Assembly (NCBI GenBank): GCA_029432775.1
Contig: JAROAZ010000014.1
Location: 62,001-126,000 of the forward strand
Source of the DNA: Pontiellaceae bacterium B12227
GTDB lineage: Bacteria; Verrucomicrobiota; Kiritimatiellia; Kiritimatiellales; Pontiellaceae
DNA length: 64,000 bases
Direction: 5' to 3'
Each line of letters opens with the position of its first letter. The stretch's first letter is position 1. The notes beneath the pieces were generated by a model. That model saw nothing but the letters and a program-made list of their open reading frames with translations, made no database searches and had not been told where the DNA came from. The position numbers were made by a program, and so were the translations under genes. Below, piece by piece: positions 34,301-43,560 of this stretch.

Positions 34301-36008
34301 CTACCGGCAGGATGATGCGGAGGTGATGGCAAGTGGAATTGAGCGTGTTGACTGCGAAGAACCGCAGACGCGTTCGGATGGAAGTATTTTCTGGTTAAGT
34401 ACCAGTAAAGTTCCAATTCGTGATCGGGCTGGACAGATTATCGGGGTTCTGGGGGCCTATCAGGATATTACGGACCGGAAAATCCTGGAGGGGGAGCGTA
34501 TACGGCTCTCTGCTGCCATCAACCAATCCGCGGAAGCCATTGTAATTACGGATGAGCACGGGATGATTCAGTATGTGAATCCGGCCTTTGAAGAGGTAAC
34601 CGGGTTCAGTGTGGAGGAAGCGCTCGGGACAAATCTTTCGATCATGAAGAGTAACCGGCATGATGATCGGTTTTATGATGCGCTTTGGGAGAAGGTCCGT
34701 TCGGGCCAATCCTGGAACGGGCGAATTATCAACCGGCATAAAAACGGAACCTATTATACTTCTGAAGCCGCGTTTTCCCCGGTGAAGGACAGCCAGAACC
34801 GTATTGTCAACTATGTGGCGGCTGTTCGTGATGTCAGCCGGCAGGTTGAGCTGGAAGAGCATATGCGCCAGGCTCAGAAGATGGATGCGGTGGGGCGCCT
34901 GGCCGGCGGCGTTGCTCATGATTTTAATAATATTCTTCAGTCGATTCTCGGCTTCAGTGGAATTCTGTTGGCGGAGATGGAGGCCGGGACCCCGCAATAT
35001 GAGGATGTCTCCGAAATTCGGAAGGCGGCGCGCCGGGCAGGGGATCTGACTCGTCAGCTGTTGACACTTAGCCGGAAGCATAATGTTGAATATGCGGTGC
35101 TGGATCTGAATTCAATAATCCGCAGCAACGAAAAGATGATGAGTCGCCTGATTGGCGAACGCGTTCAGTTTGAGTTCGATTTTGATCCGGATTTGAAACC
35201 GGTCCTGGCAGATCTCAGCCAGATTGAGCAGATCATTCTAAACCTCTTTATTAATGCTCGCGATGCGATGCCGGAAGGGGGGGCTCTGAGGGTAAAAACC
35301 TTTAATGTCTCAGAACCTTCAGGAAATCAGGAGGAAGTCGCGGATACATTTACTCAGGTTTGCCTGGAGGTTTCCGACTCCGGGTGCGGAATCCGGGACG
35401 ATGTCCGCGAGCATCTGTTTGAGCCGTTTTTTACCACGAAACGTGTGGGCGAGGGTACCGGGCTCGGGCTGTCCGTGGTTTATGGAATTGTGCAGCAGCA
35501 TGGCGGACGGATTGAGGTGAAAAGTAAGGTGGGAGAAGGAGCCGTATTCAGTGTCTTCCTGCCGGTTTGCGATTTAAACAGGACGGAAGAACCCGAAGAG
35601 GATCAGAATGGAACTTTCGCTCTATCGCTTGAAGGGCATAATGAAACCGTGCTTGTCGTGGAAGATGATACGGTGGTCCGCGAGCTGACCGATCGAATGC
35701 TCGGCGATGCCGGTTATTCGGTGGTGGCTGTCGGCAGTATGAAGGAGGCGCAAACTGAGCTGGAACGCGGGAAAATAGATTTTCTGCTGGCTGATGTGGT
35801 GCTCCCTGATGGAAACGGATTGGATTTTGCACGGAATTCCCGGGAGTACGGCCATTTTCCGGTGCTGCTCTGCAGCGGCTATTCCCATGGCCCGGAAATG
35901 TATGAGGCTATGCAGGTAAATGGGTTCCGCTATCTGGAAAAGCCCGTGGGCAGTATGCAGCTGTTGCAAACGGTTAGGGAAATGCTTGATGAATCCCGCT
36001 CGGTATAG
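31320..36008 (+). CDS. Hybrid sensor histidine kinase with periplasmic substrate-binding-like domain and seven PAS domains
   Basis: About 1562 residues. A signal peptide is followed by a family-3 solute-binding domain (about 28-258), a membrane helix (about 262-286), then seven PAS domains at roughly 300-420, 430-545, 555-670, 680-800, 804-925, 932-1055 and 1063-1180. The HisKA region has GGVAHDFNNILQ with the phospho-acceptor His; the ATPase domain shows IILNLFINARDAMPEGG, DSGCGIRD and GTGLGLSVV. A C-terminal receiver has VVEDD and ADVVLPDGNG. PAS 5 and 6 are near copies of each other (LEESR-FLR-I-D-IP-FWKD). AAGGAG (31303-31308) is 11 bases before this ATG; a TTG at 31314 is better spaced and could be the true start. 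The ligand is unknown. Confidence 0.93.
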   Translation: MMKAIKLFLICLLAGARFSAYGAEEEVRTVRVGIFQVEPLNFTNATGKADGLNPDLLREISGQLNRWQPVFVPVTWAEGLAQLQSEQIDVMMSVTKTLERTKVMDYSTVPVLEVWGQVYVLRGSGIESTYDLESCSIGLVKADIHGKNFIRLADAYGINYDIVEYGSHREVLAAVAAGEVMAGVVPSHFGLRQSTRYAVVGTPIQFSPAPIYFAVKKGLNADVIADIDSVMMSWKEDENSYYYKRFSYWFARNLSWNESVPVWLKVVVVITLATTLLLLFLSWLLKHQVKMRTLELSESEERYRLIVENQSDLVVKVDKAGRFSYVSPSYCDVFGKTEEELIGNKFLPLVHEDDHASTEQEFMKIFTPPHTAYIEQRALTRHGWRWFSWHDSAILDEEGLVQDIIGIGRDITARKEAEEASRKSSERLELATRAGQVGIWEYELSEDKLIWDDQMFKIYDVERSTFSGKLEAWEQTLHPDDLESARAIFRKAIESGHTFETEFRVIGQSRQVKHIRALADLERDEQGNPVRAIGMNWDVSAQRQMVAALTASERDYRQLFENMTTGFLQLEVMTNAAGSPSAFRIVQVNEAGCSMTRLSRNQLIGHTLSEVFHPLEEQWFDVLSKVAITGKASAYENRIEALDLVLSAWIFVPKPGFIALVVSDNTARRMAEDAVLRAQQQLEHIVNNTKDVIWQIDLQGNYIYANVSAEALTGYKMDQILKMNVLQLITTDFHEMAKTRLKNRIAGNPDEEDYSFTIRCADGSVKWLELSTNEVYGNDGELEAIQGVARDITVRKKAERELEESRQFLRNILDMIPVGVFWKDIDLNYLGGNKTFFNALGYSEMEEIIGKDDFSINEDGALAETYQAVDRQVLATGESLFNYDNTLKGKDGTVYDLLSSKMPLRNVDGEIVGVLGAYVDMTEQKAAEQKLEESRHFLRSIIDTIPARVFWKDKDSVYLGCNLAFAEDSGVGRPEDLVGKSDYDMSWSTEEADLYRQDDAEVMASGIERVDCEEPQTRSDGSIFWLSTSKVPIRDRAGQIIGVLGAYQDITDRKILEGERIRLSAAINQSAEAIVITDEHGMIQYVNPAFEEVTGFSVEEALGTNLSIMKSNRHDDRFYDALWEKVRSGQSWNGRIINRHKNGTYYTSEAAFSPVKDSQNRIVNYVAAVRDVSRQVELEEHMRQAQKMDAVGRLAGGVAHDFNNILQSILGFSGILLAEMEAGTPQYEDVSEIRKAARRAGDLTRQLLTLSRKHNVEYAVLDLNSIIRSNEKMMSRLIGERVQFEFDFDPDLKPVLADLSQIEQIILNLFINARDAMPEGGALRVKTFNVSEPSGNQEEVADTFTQVCLEVSDSGCGIRDDVREHLFEPFFTTKRVGEGTGLGLSVVYGIVQQHGGRIEVKSKVGEGAVFSVFLPVCDLNRTEEPEEDQNGTFALSLEGHNETVLVVEDDTVVRELTDRMLGDAGYSVVAVGSMKEAQTELERGKIDFLLADVVLPDGNGLDFARNSREYGHFPVLLCSGYSHGPEMYEAMQVNGFRYLEKPVGSMQLLQTVREMLDESRSV

Positions 36009-36040
36009 TTTCCTCACTAACGTTTAAAAGGAGAGAACGT

Positions 36041-36406
36041 ATGGCCCGCATTCTGATTATTGACGATGACGAAACAATTCGTAGTGTTTTCAACCGTTTC
36101 CTGACGGGGAAGGGTTATGAAGTGTTAGTGGCGGCTGATGGCCGGCAGGGGCTTCGTGTATTGGAGGAGGCCGCAGTTGATCTCGTGATTACAGATATCA
36201 TGATGCCGGAAACGGACGGTCTTGAAGTGGTTATGGCCATTCGGGGTAAAGATGCGGATATCCCGGTCATTGCCATTTCCGGCGGCATGCATGCCATGCC
36301 CATGGACTTTCTGCCAATGGCTAAAAAATTCGGAGCAAAGGATGTGCTCTACAAACCGGTAGAACTTGATGACCTCCTCAGCGCCGTAAAAGCTGCTTTG
36401 GATTAG
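36041..36406 (+). CDS. CheY-like single-domain response regulator
   Basis: 121 residues forming one receiver domain: acidic pair in ILIIDDDE, phospho-acceptor Asp in LVITDIMMPETDG, and KPVELDD with the conserved Lys. There is no output domain. AAAGGAGAG precedes the ATG. It starts 32 bases after the hybrid kinase, so phosphotransfer from that kinase is likely, although a histidine phosphotransfer protein would normally be needed after the kinase's own receiver. Confidence 0.93.
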   Translation: MARILIIDDDETIRSVFNRFLTGKGYEVLVAADGRQGLRVLEEAAVDLVITDIMMPETDGLEVVMAIRGKDADIPVIAISGGMHAMPMDFLPMAKKFGAKDVLYKPVELDDLLSAVKAALD

Positions 36407-36488
36407 CAGTTTTGAAATATTGCATTTCCGGACACTGGAAGGGGTGTTTTCATTGAACCTTCATTGAGTGCCCGGAGTTTGCTCTCAA

Positions 36489-37967
36489 TTAATCGAGGTT
36501 CACCACCACGCCCTGCTCGCCATAGACGAAGGGTACTTTAATAAAGGCGATCTTCTTGCTGATTTTTTTCGCTTCCGCTTTACGGGCCGCTTTAATGGCC
36601 TCCTCTTTCAGCGAAAGGTCGCCATTCGAGGCCTTAATGGCCGCCGTTACCGATTTATTCCGCGTGGTTTTCACAATTTCGGCCATTTCGAAGAGTCCCA
36701 GCAGCAACTGGGCTCCATAGCCGCGGCCGATCACATCGTAGCCCGGTCGGCCGAAACCATGGTCAGAGGCCGGGGCGTGATCCGGGCGGAAAACACCCTG
36801 CCAACCCAGATCCACAAGCGTATGCACCACCTTGGCCAGCTCCTCGCGGTGCTCGGCATGATGCCCTTCCCGGAAGTTCTTGCCGTCGGTCTCGATGGGG
36901 CGCAGATGAATGTGGGGGAAGATTTCCTCCATATTCATGCCCTTCATCGCACCGTATTCCGCAATCTCACGAATTACCGTGGTAATATCACGGTTGCTTT
37001 CGTTCGCCATCAGCGAGCCGATACACATATTCACTCCGCAGCCATGATCGAGCAGAAACTTATAGCCTGCCGATCCGCCGACGGTGCGGGGTGTTCCCAG
37101 GAAAGGAGAAAAGGCCGGGTCGTCGGCATGGCAGCAGAGGCGCACCCCGGCGGCGTTGGCCACCGGAACGACGGCATCGAGGAAATAGGCAATGTGCTCC
37201 TGCAGGACATCGACCGACATGCCTTCATATTTTGAAACGGCGGCGCGGAAATCATCGAGCGTGAATCCCGCCTGTGCGCCGGGAAGACCGGCTGTGATCA
37301 TGGCCGCGAGTTCCTCCTGACGTTCCGGATGGTCGACCAGATAGGTATTCCAGTATTTCCGGGCCTCCTCCACTTCCTGCTTACTGAAGGAGCCGTCATC
37401 AATGTATCCCTGCTCTGAATCGTGGCGTTTCAGCAGAAAGATGTCGAACGCGGCGAACGCGGAGTGAATATATTTAAGTGTTTTGGAACCGTCGGGCAGG
37501 TTCGTGATGCTTGTACGCGTCCAGTCGGCCACCAGCATAAAGTTGCCCACCACATTATTCACCCCGAAACGACCGAGGTTTTGCAGGCTGGTTTTATAAT
37601 GACTGATATGTTGCTCACGATTCGGGCTTCCGTTCTTAATGTCTTCCGTGAAGACCAGACTTTCCGCCGTATCCCAGACCAGTCCGGTGCGCACGCCGTT
37701 CATGGTATACCACTGGAAAAGCTTCATGCCTTCAAGGTCAGCCGGGGCATCGGAATGAGGCAGGAATTCAACTTCAATCTTACGTTTTGCGATCTCGGTT
37801 TCGGTCCAGATTTCTCCGGCCGGAATGTGGTGGAGCGCAGTGATGATATTGGTCACACCCGGGGTCTGCTGGATATTCCGTATAGAAACTTCATCTTCCG
37901 GCCCAAACCAGCGCATTCCGGCTCTTACGCGTTCCCGATTCCAGTTTTGATTGAAGATTTCGCTCAT
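36489..37967 (-). CDS. uxuA: Mannonate dehydratase
   Basis: 492 residues. It dehydrates D-mannonate to 2-keto-3-deoxygluconate (KDG) in hexuronate breakdown. MRWFGPEDEVSIRNIQQTPGV and TALHHIPAGEIWTETEIAKRK at the start, LCCHADDPAFSPFLGTPR in the middle and GVFRPDHAP near the end are typical, including metal-ligand Cys and His residues. It is about 100 residues longer than the enterobacterial enzyme, with extra sequence around 100-200 and at the C-terminus. It is divergent from kdgK across a 295-base regulatory gap. Confidence 0.93.
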   Translation of the reverse strand: MSEIFNQNWNRERVRAGMRWFGPEDEVSIRNIQQTPGVTNIITALHHIPAGEIWTETEIAKRKIEVEFLPHSDAPADLEGMKLFQWYTMNGVRTGLVWDTAESLVFTEDIKNGSPNREQHISHYKTSLQNLGRFGVNNVVGNFMLVADWTRTSITNLPDGSKTLKYIHSAFAAFDIFLLKRHDSEQGYIDDGSFSKQEVEEARKYWNTYLVDHPERQEELAAMITAGLPGAQAGFTLDDFRAAVSKYEGMSVDVLQEHIAYFLDAVVPVANAAGVRLCCHADDPAFSPFLGTPRTVGGSAGYKFLLDHGCGVNMCIGSLMANESNRDITTVIREIAEYGAMKGMNMEEIFPHIHLRPIETDGKNFREGHHAEHREELAKVVHTLVDLGWQGVFRPDHAPASDHGFGRPGYDVIGRGYGAQLLLGLFEMAEIVKTTRNKSVTAAIKASNGDLSLKEEAIKAARKAEAKKISKKIAFIKVPFVYGEQGVVVNLD

Positions 37968-38139
37968 GATTTCTGCCCTGTGAATAAAGTTAAGTGCCTG
38001 TTAGCGGAAACCCCTGTAAATACGCCTTAAACTCAGTTTAATTGCGCAAATCGGTTCCCATTAGTAACGGTTGGTAAATCGGCGGCAATATCGGCCGATC
38101 GTTTCTAAAAATCAATGTTTTTCCTTGTCAAAAAATCGA

Positions 38140-38153
38140 TAAAAGCGTTTTCT
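38140..38153. promoter_or_regulatory. Candidate LacI/GalR-type operator in the uxuA-kdgK divergent region
   Basis: On the minus strand AGAAAACGCTTTTA matches the LacI-family/cre pattern TGWAARCGYTWNCW at all but two positions. It lies 110 bases before kdgK and 173 bases from uxuA. The rest of the gap 37968-38262 has no gene; it contains AT-rich tracts near 38104-38140 and a CGGCAATATCGGCCGATCG stretch near 38081-38101. No regulator gene is in the window. Confidence 0.4.
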
Positions 38154-38262
38154 CAAACCATTGAGGCGTAAATGGAGCATGGTGGGCACCCGGGTTGGTT
38201 GCAGGCCTTGAATAGGCTGTTAATAACCTGTTGATCAAAGAGAAACCCCTGGAGAAGAGAAA

Positions 38263-39336
38263 ATGACGACGAAAGAACCGAAAAAATACGCATTATTGGT
38301 CCCAACGAGCATGGGAGTTCGGCTGACCCCGGTCGATTCGCAGCCGTTTCATTGCAGCGACACCTTTAAAATGATGGCCACCAGTGCCGAGAGCAATGTG
38401 GCCAGTGTTTCATCCTATCTGGGCCTTCCAGTCAAGGTGCTGACCTCCTTTGTGAAAGGAAGCCCTGTCTCCCATTTCATTAAGGACAATCTCAAGAGCC
38501 GACGCATGGATTTTGAAGGGCCGGAGTTGGAGCAGGAGGATCCCTGGGGATTCAGGCATCAGATCAATATGGCCGACAGCGGATGGGGCTCACGCGGACC
38601 CCGCGTGCAGAACGACCGCGCCGGCGAAGTCGGACGCGAATTAAGTGCCGAAGACTTTGATCTGGAACGCATCTTTAAAGAAGAAGGTGTGCAAATCGTT
38701 CACCTTTCCGGCCTTATTGCCGCGCTCTCGCCGAAAACCTGTCAGTTCTGTCTGGATGTGGCCCGTGTGGCCAAGGAAAACGGTTCGCTGATATCCTTCG
38801 ATCTCAACCATCGAGCCAGCTTCTGGAAGGGTCGGCAAGAGGAGCTCAGCAAAGCGTTTTCGGAAATTGCATCCCGTTCGGACATCCTGATCGGCAACGA
38901 AGAGGACTTCCAGCTCTGCCTCGATATCGAAGGACCGGAAGCAGGCGGCGCGGGACTTGACGAGAAGATCGACGGTTTCAAGGAAATGATCGGGCGCGTG
39001 CAGGCAGCCTATCCAAACGCAAAATACTTTGCCACCACGTTGCGGGAAGTCATTTCGGCCAACAGCCACATGTGGGGGGCACTGGTCACCGATTCCAATG
39101 AGTGGGAAGTGGTCAAGCCGCGCGAGATCGGCGTACTCGACCGCATCGGCGGTGGCGATGGATTTGTCGGCGGCCTGCTGTACGGCATTCTGAAGGGCTG
39201 GGATGTGCAGAAATGTGCGCGGTTCGGTTGGGCCAGCGGCGCTCTTGCGGCGACCATGCTGACCGACTATGCTCAGCCTGCTGATGAGGATCAGCTCTGG
39301 AGCATCTGGGAAGGCAACGCCCGCGTTAAACGTTAA
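38263..39336 (+). CDS. kdgK: PfkB-family sugar kinase, probable KDG kinase
   Basis: 357 residues. The C-terminal [12 protein letters not shown] carries the catalytic Asp and anion hole of the ribokinase family in the variant form usual for 2-keto-3-deoxygluconate kinases. [11 protein letters not shown] and GNEEDF are further family signatures. KDG kinase makes KDPG, the product that enters the Entner-Doudoroff aldolase step. The N-terminus ([18 protein letters not shown]) lacks the G-E usually seen. GGAGAAG precedes the ATG. First gene of the plus-strand hexuronate series, divergent from uxuA. Confidence 0.88.
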   Translation: MTTKEPKKYALLVPTSMGVRLTPVDSQPFHCSDTFKMMATSAESNVASVSSYLGLPVKVLTSFVKGSPVSHFIKDNLKSRRMDFEGPELEQEDPWGFRHQINMADSGWGSRGPRVQNDRAGEVGRELSAEDFDLERIFKEEGVQIVHLSGLIAALSPKTCQFCLDVARVAKENGSLISFDLNHRASFWKGRQEELSKAFSEIASRSDILIGNEEDFQLCLDIEGPEAGGAGLDEKIDGFKEMIGRVQAAYPNAKYFATTLREVISANSHMWGALVTDSNEWEVVKPREIGVLDRIGGGDGFVGGLLYGILKGWDVQKCARFGWASGALAATMLTDYAQPADEDQLWSIWEGNARVKR

Positions 39337-39358
39337 TTTTATTATAAGGAGAGAAAAC

Positions 39359-40810
39359 ATGGCAAAAGCAGATATCGGTTTAATTGGATTGGCAGTAATG
39401 GGCGAGAATCTCGTCCTGAACATGGAAAGCAAAGGATTCACGGTGGCGGTCTATAACCGCACCGTGGAAAAAGTGGATAAGTTTGTTGCCGGCCGCGGTG
39501 CGGGTAAAAACTTTATCCCGGCGCACAGCATCGAAGAATTCTGCGCATCGCTCGAGCGTCCGCGCAAAGTCATGATGCTCGTCAAAGCGGGCGCTGCGGT
39601 GGATTCGTTCATCGATCAGGTCATCCCGTACCTCGAAGAAGGCGACATCATCATCGATGGCGGAAACTCGCATTTCCCCGACACCATCCGCCGCACCGAA
39701 TATGTTGAAAGCAAAGGCCTGCTCTATATCGGCACCGGCGTTTCCGGTGGCGAAGAAGGCGCGCTGCTCGGCCCGTCCATCATGCCCGGAGGATCTGCCG
39801 CCGCATGGGAATCGGTGAAACAGATTTTTCAGAAGATTTCCGCTCAGACCGATGCCGGCGAGCCCTGCTGCGAATGGGTGGGTGCCGACGGCGCCGGCCA
39901 CTTCGTCAAGATGGTGCACAACGGAATCGAATATGGCGATATGCAGATGATCTGCGAAACCTACCAGATGATGAAAGAGGGTCTCGGCCTCTCAAATGAA
40001 GAGATGCATGAAGTGTTCAAGGAATGGAACACCTCCGAACTCGATTCCTACCTCATCGAAATCACCCGCGACATCCTCGGCTATAAAACCGAAGACGGCG
40101 AAGCGGTCATCGACCAGATTCTCGATACCGCCGGCCAGAAAGGTACCGGAAAATGGACCGCCGTTTCCGCTCTGGATTGTGGACAGCCGCTCACGCTGAT
40201 CGGCGAAGCCGTATTTGCCCGCTGTCTCTCCGCGCTGAAAGACGAACGCGTTGCGGCATCCAAAGTGCTCAGCGGTCCGGCCGTATCATTTGATGGCGAT
40301 AAGGCCCAGATGATTGAGGATCTGAAGCAGGCGCTCTATGCTTCAAAAATCGTTTCCTATGCACAGGGCTATCAGCTGATGCGCGCTGCGGCGGAAGAGC
40401 ATGGCTGGACATTGAACAACGGGGAGATTGCCCTCATGTGGCGTGGCGGATGCATCATTCGTTCGGCATTCCTCGGTAACATCAAACAGGCGTTTGATAC
40501 CGATCCGAACCTCGTAAACCTGCTGTTGGATCCGTTCTTTAAGGATGCCATCGAAACGGCTCAGGCCTCCTGGCGTCGGGTCATCATGAAGTCCGTTGAA
40601 CTCGGCATTCCGATGCCGGCCATCAGCGCGGCTCTGGCGTATTTCGACGGCTACCGTTCGGAGCGCCTGCCGGCGAACCTGCTGCAGGCCCAGCGCGACT
40701 ATTTCGGTGCACACACCTACGAGCGGCTCGACAAGCCGCGCGGTGAGTTCTTCCACACCAACTGGACCGGCCGCGGCGGCGACACCGCTGCGTCTACATA
40801 TATTGTTTAG
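39359..40810 (+). CDS. gnd: 6-phosphogluconate dehydrogenase, decarboxylating (paralog 1)
   Basis: 483 residues. [17 protein letters not shown] is the NADP-binding fold start, [18 protein letters not shown] and [16 protein letters not shown] carry the catalytic Lys and Asn, and the helical C-terminal domain ends with the usual [19 protein letters not shown]. It oxidises 6-phosphogluconate to ribulose 5-phosphate and CO2. The ATG at 39359 follows AAGGAG by 7 bases. A second paralog lies just downstream, separated by the LarA-like gene. Confidence 0.95.
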   Translation: MAKADIGLIGLAVMGENLVLNMESKGFTVAVYNRTVEKVDKFVAGRGAGKNFIPAHSIEEFCASLERPRKVMMLVKAGAAVDSFIDQVIPYLEEGDIIIDGGNSHFPDTIRRTEYVESKGLLYIGTGVSGGEEGALLGPSIMPGGSAAAWESVKQIFQKISAQTDAGEPCCEWVGADGAGHFVKMVHNGIEYGDMQMICETYQMMKEGLGLSNEEMHEVFKEWNTSELDSYLIEITRDILGYKTEDGEAVIDQILDTAGQKGTGKWTAVSALDCGQPLTLIGEAVFARCLSALKDERVAASKVLSGPAVSFDGDKAQMIEDLKQALYASKIVSYAQGYQLMRAAAEEHGWTLNNGEIALMWRGGCIIRSAFLGNIKQAFDTDPNLVNLLLDPFFKDAIETAQASWRRVIMKSVELGIPMPAISAALAYFDGYRSERLPANLLQAQRDYFGAHTYERLDKPRGEFFHTNWTGRGGDTAASTYIV

Positions 40811-40838
40811 TCAGACCAATCAGTCTGACTGGACTGAT
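40811..40838 (+). promoter_or_regulatory. Two overlapping, mutually exclusive hairpins before larA
   Basis: TCAGAC (40811-40816) can pair with GTCTGA (40823-40828), while ATCAGTC (40819-40825) can pair with GACTGAT (40832-40838). The two stems share bases, so only one can form. They lie directly upstream of the larA SD (GGCGGAG). This could tune translation or mRNA ends within the operon, but the evidence is pairing only. Confidence 0.4.
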
Positions 40839-40854
40839 CCGGCGGAGAAAAATC

Positions 40855-42135
40855 ATGATCAGTAAATTCGGTGAACAGGTTTCCATTTCGGAAGCAGAAC
40901 TTCAGGACTTGGTTTTCCAGACCGTGGAAAATGCCGGGAAGGATTTGAAGAAGGTACTGCTTCTTCCGCCCGATCACACGCGGCTGAATTCCATGGCCGG
41001 GCCGATTACGGCGATGGTGTATGAAAAGCTGACGGGCGAGGGGACTGCGGTGGATATTCTTCCAACCCTTGGAACGCACAACCCGATGACGGAAGCGCAA
41101 CTGCGGATGATGTTCGGCGAGGCGATTCCGCTGGATGCCTTCAAGGTGCACGACTGGCGCAACGACGTGGTGCGTAAAGGAGTCATCCCGGGTGAAATGC
41201 TCTCCGAGCTTTCCGGCGGCAAGGTGGATTACACCGTCGGCGTGGAAGTGAATAAGATGCTGTTCGACGGCTACGATCTGATTCTTTCCATCGGGCAGGT
41301 GGTTCCGCACGAAGTGGTCGGTATGGCCAACTACACTAAAAATATTGTGGTCGGTGCCGGCGGCTCGGACATTATTAACAAGTCGCATTTTCTCGGCGCA
41401 GTTTCGAATATGGAAACGCTGCTGGGCCGGACCGGTTCGCCCGTGCGCAAGCTGTTTAATCATGCAGTCGATACCTATCTGTCCGATTTGCCGATCAGCT
41501 ATATGCTCACGGTGATGGAGCAGGATTATGAGACCGGCGAAATGCACATGCGCGGGTTTTATGCCGGCGAGGATGCCGCGTGCTACAACGAGGCCTGCAA
41601 GCTGGCCCGGGCGGTGAATATTACGCTGCTGGATCGCGAGCCGAAAAAGGTGGTGGTCTATCTCGATCCGCACGAATTCCAGAGCACGTGGCTCGGGAAT
41701 AAGTCGGTCTATCGCACGCGCATGGCGATTGCGGATGAAGGCGAGCTGGTTGTGCTCGCTCCGGCGCTCAAGGAGTTCGGCGAAGACCCGACCATCGATA
41801 AGCTCATCCGCAAGTTCGGTTATCGCGGAACGCCCGCAACGCTGAAATATGTGGACGAGGACGAGGAGCTGCGTTCCAACCTTGGCGCGGCGGCGCATCT
41901 GATTCACGGTTCGTCGGAAGGGCGGTTCAGTATTACCTATTGCCCGGGCGATGGAGTAACGCTGGATGAAGTTCGTTCGGTCGGTTTCGAAGCGGCGCCA
42001 TACGAAGAGATGGTTACGCGGTATAATCCGGAAACCCTGAAGGATGGTTGGAACACGTTGCCGGACGGCGAAGAGATTTTCTATATCAGCAACCCGGCCC
42101 TTGGACTTTGGGCATATAAGGAAAAATTTAAATGA
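40855..42135 (+). CDS. LarA-superfamily (nickel-pincer) racemase/epimerase, possible aldonate 2-epimerase
   Basis: 426 residues, the size of LarA. Recognisable points are PPDHTRLN near residue 41, GTHNPMT (His equivalent to LarA His108), VPHEV (His174 region) and YTKNIVVGAGG (Lys184 region that binds the nickel-pincer nucleotide). LarA homologues racemise 2-hydroxyacids, and some are known to be sugar-acid 2-epimerases such as D-gluconate 2-epimerase. Its place between two 6-phosphogluconate dehydrogenases and among mannonate genes suggests interconversion of mannonate and gluconate; that is inference. The cofactor genes larB, larC and larE are not in the window. Overlaps the next gene by ATGA. 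A perfect palindrome encodes LPTLGT. Confidence 0.85.
   Translation: MISKFGEQVSISEAELQDLVFQTVENAGKDLKKVLLLPPDHTRLNSMAGPITAMVYEKLTGEGTAVDILPTLGTHNPMTEAQLRMMFGEAIPLDAFKVHDWRNDVVRKGVIPGEMLSELSGGKVDYTVGVEVNKMLFDGYDLILSIGQVVPHEVVGMANYTKNIVVGAGGSDIINKSHFLGAVSNMETLLGRTGSPVRKLFNHAVDTYLSDLPISYMLTVMEQDYETGEMHMRGFYAGEDAACYNEACKLARAVNITLLDREPKKVVVYLDPHEFQSTWLGNKSVYRTRMAIADEGELVVLAPALKEFGEDPTIDKLIRKFGYRGTPATLKYVDEDEELRSNLGAAAHLIHGSSEGRFSITYCPGDGVTLDEVRSVGFEAAPYEEMVTRYNPETLKDGWNTLPDGEEIFYISNPALGLWAYKEKFK
41060..41074. repeat. Dispersed palindrome, perfect copy
   Basis: TTCCAACCCTTGGAA in the LarA-like gene immediately before the GTHNP active-site codons; identical to the copy at 6680. Confidence 0.85.
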
Positions 42136-43538
42136 ACCCTTCAAACATTGGAATGATTGGTCTGGGCGTGATGGGGTCGAACCTCGCGCGCAACATGGTG
42201 TCGAAGGGGTTTTCAGTTTCCTGCTACGACTGGGATGAATCTTTTCGCGTCGATTTTGCATCAAAATTCACCGAAGGCTTTGTGCATGCAGACGACCTGA
42301 AAGCGTTTGTTGAATCGATTGAACGTCCGCGCAAAATCATGATCATGATTAAGGCCGGCGCGCCGGTCGATTCGGTGCTGGGCGAACTGGCTCCGCTGCT
42401 GGAACCCGGCGATGTGGTGATTGACGGCGGAAACTCGCAGTGGCAGGACACCGATCGCCGGATTGCTTTCTGTGAGGAGCAGGGGTTGCTGTTTGTCGGT
42501 TGCGGAGTTTCCGGCGGCGAAGAGGGGGCGCTGAATGGTCCGGCATTGATGCCGGGCGGCTCGGCCGGAGCCTGGGAGCTGATCAAGCCGATCTTCGAGG
42601 CGATCGCCGCCAAAACGTCCAAAGGCGCGGTCTGCGTGAACTGGATCGGGCAGGGTGGTTCCGGCCATTTTGTGAAGATGGTGCACAACGGCATTGAATA
42701 TGGCGACATGCAGATGATCTGCGAAACCTATCAGGTGATGCGCGACGGGCTGGGCATGTCGAATGTGGCGATGTCGGAAGTGTTCGGCCGGTGGAACCGG
42801 GGCAAACTCGATTCCTATCTCATCGAAATTACCCGCGATATTCTGGCGCATGAAGATGACGATGGTATTTGTCCCGTTGATTACATTCTCGATGCGGCCG
42901 GTCAGAAGGGCACTGGTAAGTGGACGCTGATTGCCGCGCTGGATGCTGGCGAACCGTTGCCGCTCATCGGCGAAGCCGTATTTGCCCGCTGCTTATCGGC
43001 CTTGAAGGCGGACCGGGTAGAAGCATCAGAAATTTTGATTGGCCCGAAGATTAATATCGGAGTTGAAGCCGAGGATTTTGTGATGGAAGTGAAGGAAGCA
43101 CTATATGGTTCCAAGATCATCTCCTATGCGCAGGGCTTTCAGTTAATCCAACAGGTTTCCGAAGAGCGGAACTGGGATATTGATCTCGCCGGCCTTGCTC
43201 AGCTTTGGCGCGGTGGATGCATTATCCGCTCCACCTTGCTGCGCGTGATTAAAGAAGCATTTGAGCGTGAACCCAAACTATCGAACCTGCTGCTCGATCC
43301 GTTGATTTCTGAATCCGTCGGCGAAGCGCAGGTGCACTGGCGCGAGGCCGTTGCGCACATGACGAAAGCGGGGATTGCTTCTCCGGCGATGAGCTCGGCA
43401 CTGTCGTACTATGATGGATTCCGCACCGCACGCGGTTCGGCCAACCTGCTGCAGGCGCAACGCGATTATTTCGGGGCGCATACGTATGAACGAACCGATA
43501 AACCGCGCGGTGAGTTTTTCCATACCCAATGGTTCTGA
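42132..43538 (+). CDS. gnd: 6-phosphogluconate dehydrogenase, decarboxylating (paralog 2)
   Basis: 468 residues, sharing [43 protein letters not shown] and the C-terminal [13 protein letters not shown] with paralog 1 but with clearly different surface regions (for example FSVSCYDWDESF at the start). The ATG overlaps the larA-like stop. Two such enzymes in one uronate cluster suggest different cofactors or substrates. One possibility is that one copy oxidises an epimeric or non-phosphorylated aldonate. Confidence 0.93.
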   Translation: MNPSNIGMIGLGVMGSNLARNMVSKGFSVSCYDWDESFRVDFASKFTEGFVHADDLKAFVESIERPRKIMIMIKAGAPVDSVLGELAPLLEPGDVVIDGGNSQWQDTDRRIAFCEEQGLLFVGCGVSGGEEGALNGPALMPGGSAGAWELIKPIFEAIAAKTSKGAVCVNWIGQGGSGHFVKMVHNGIEYGDMQMICETYQVMRDGLGMSNVAMSEVFGRWNRGKLDSYLIEITRDILAHEDDDGICPVDYILDAAGQKGTGKWTLIAALDAGEPLPLIGEAVFARCLSALKADRVEASEILIGPKINIGVEAEDFVMEVKEALYGSKIISYAQGFQLIQQVSEERNWDIDLAGLAQLWRGGCIIRSTLLRVIKEAFEREPKLSNLLLDPLISESVGEAQVHWREAVAHMTKAGIASPAMSSALSYYDGFRTARGSANLLQAQRDYFGAHTYERTDKPRGEFFHTQWF

Positions 43539-43560
43539 TTTTCTAAAAAAGTATAGATGC

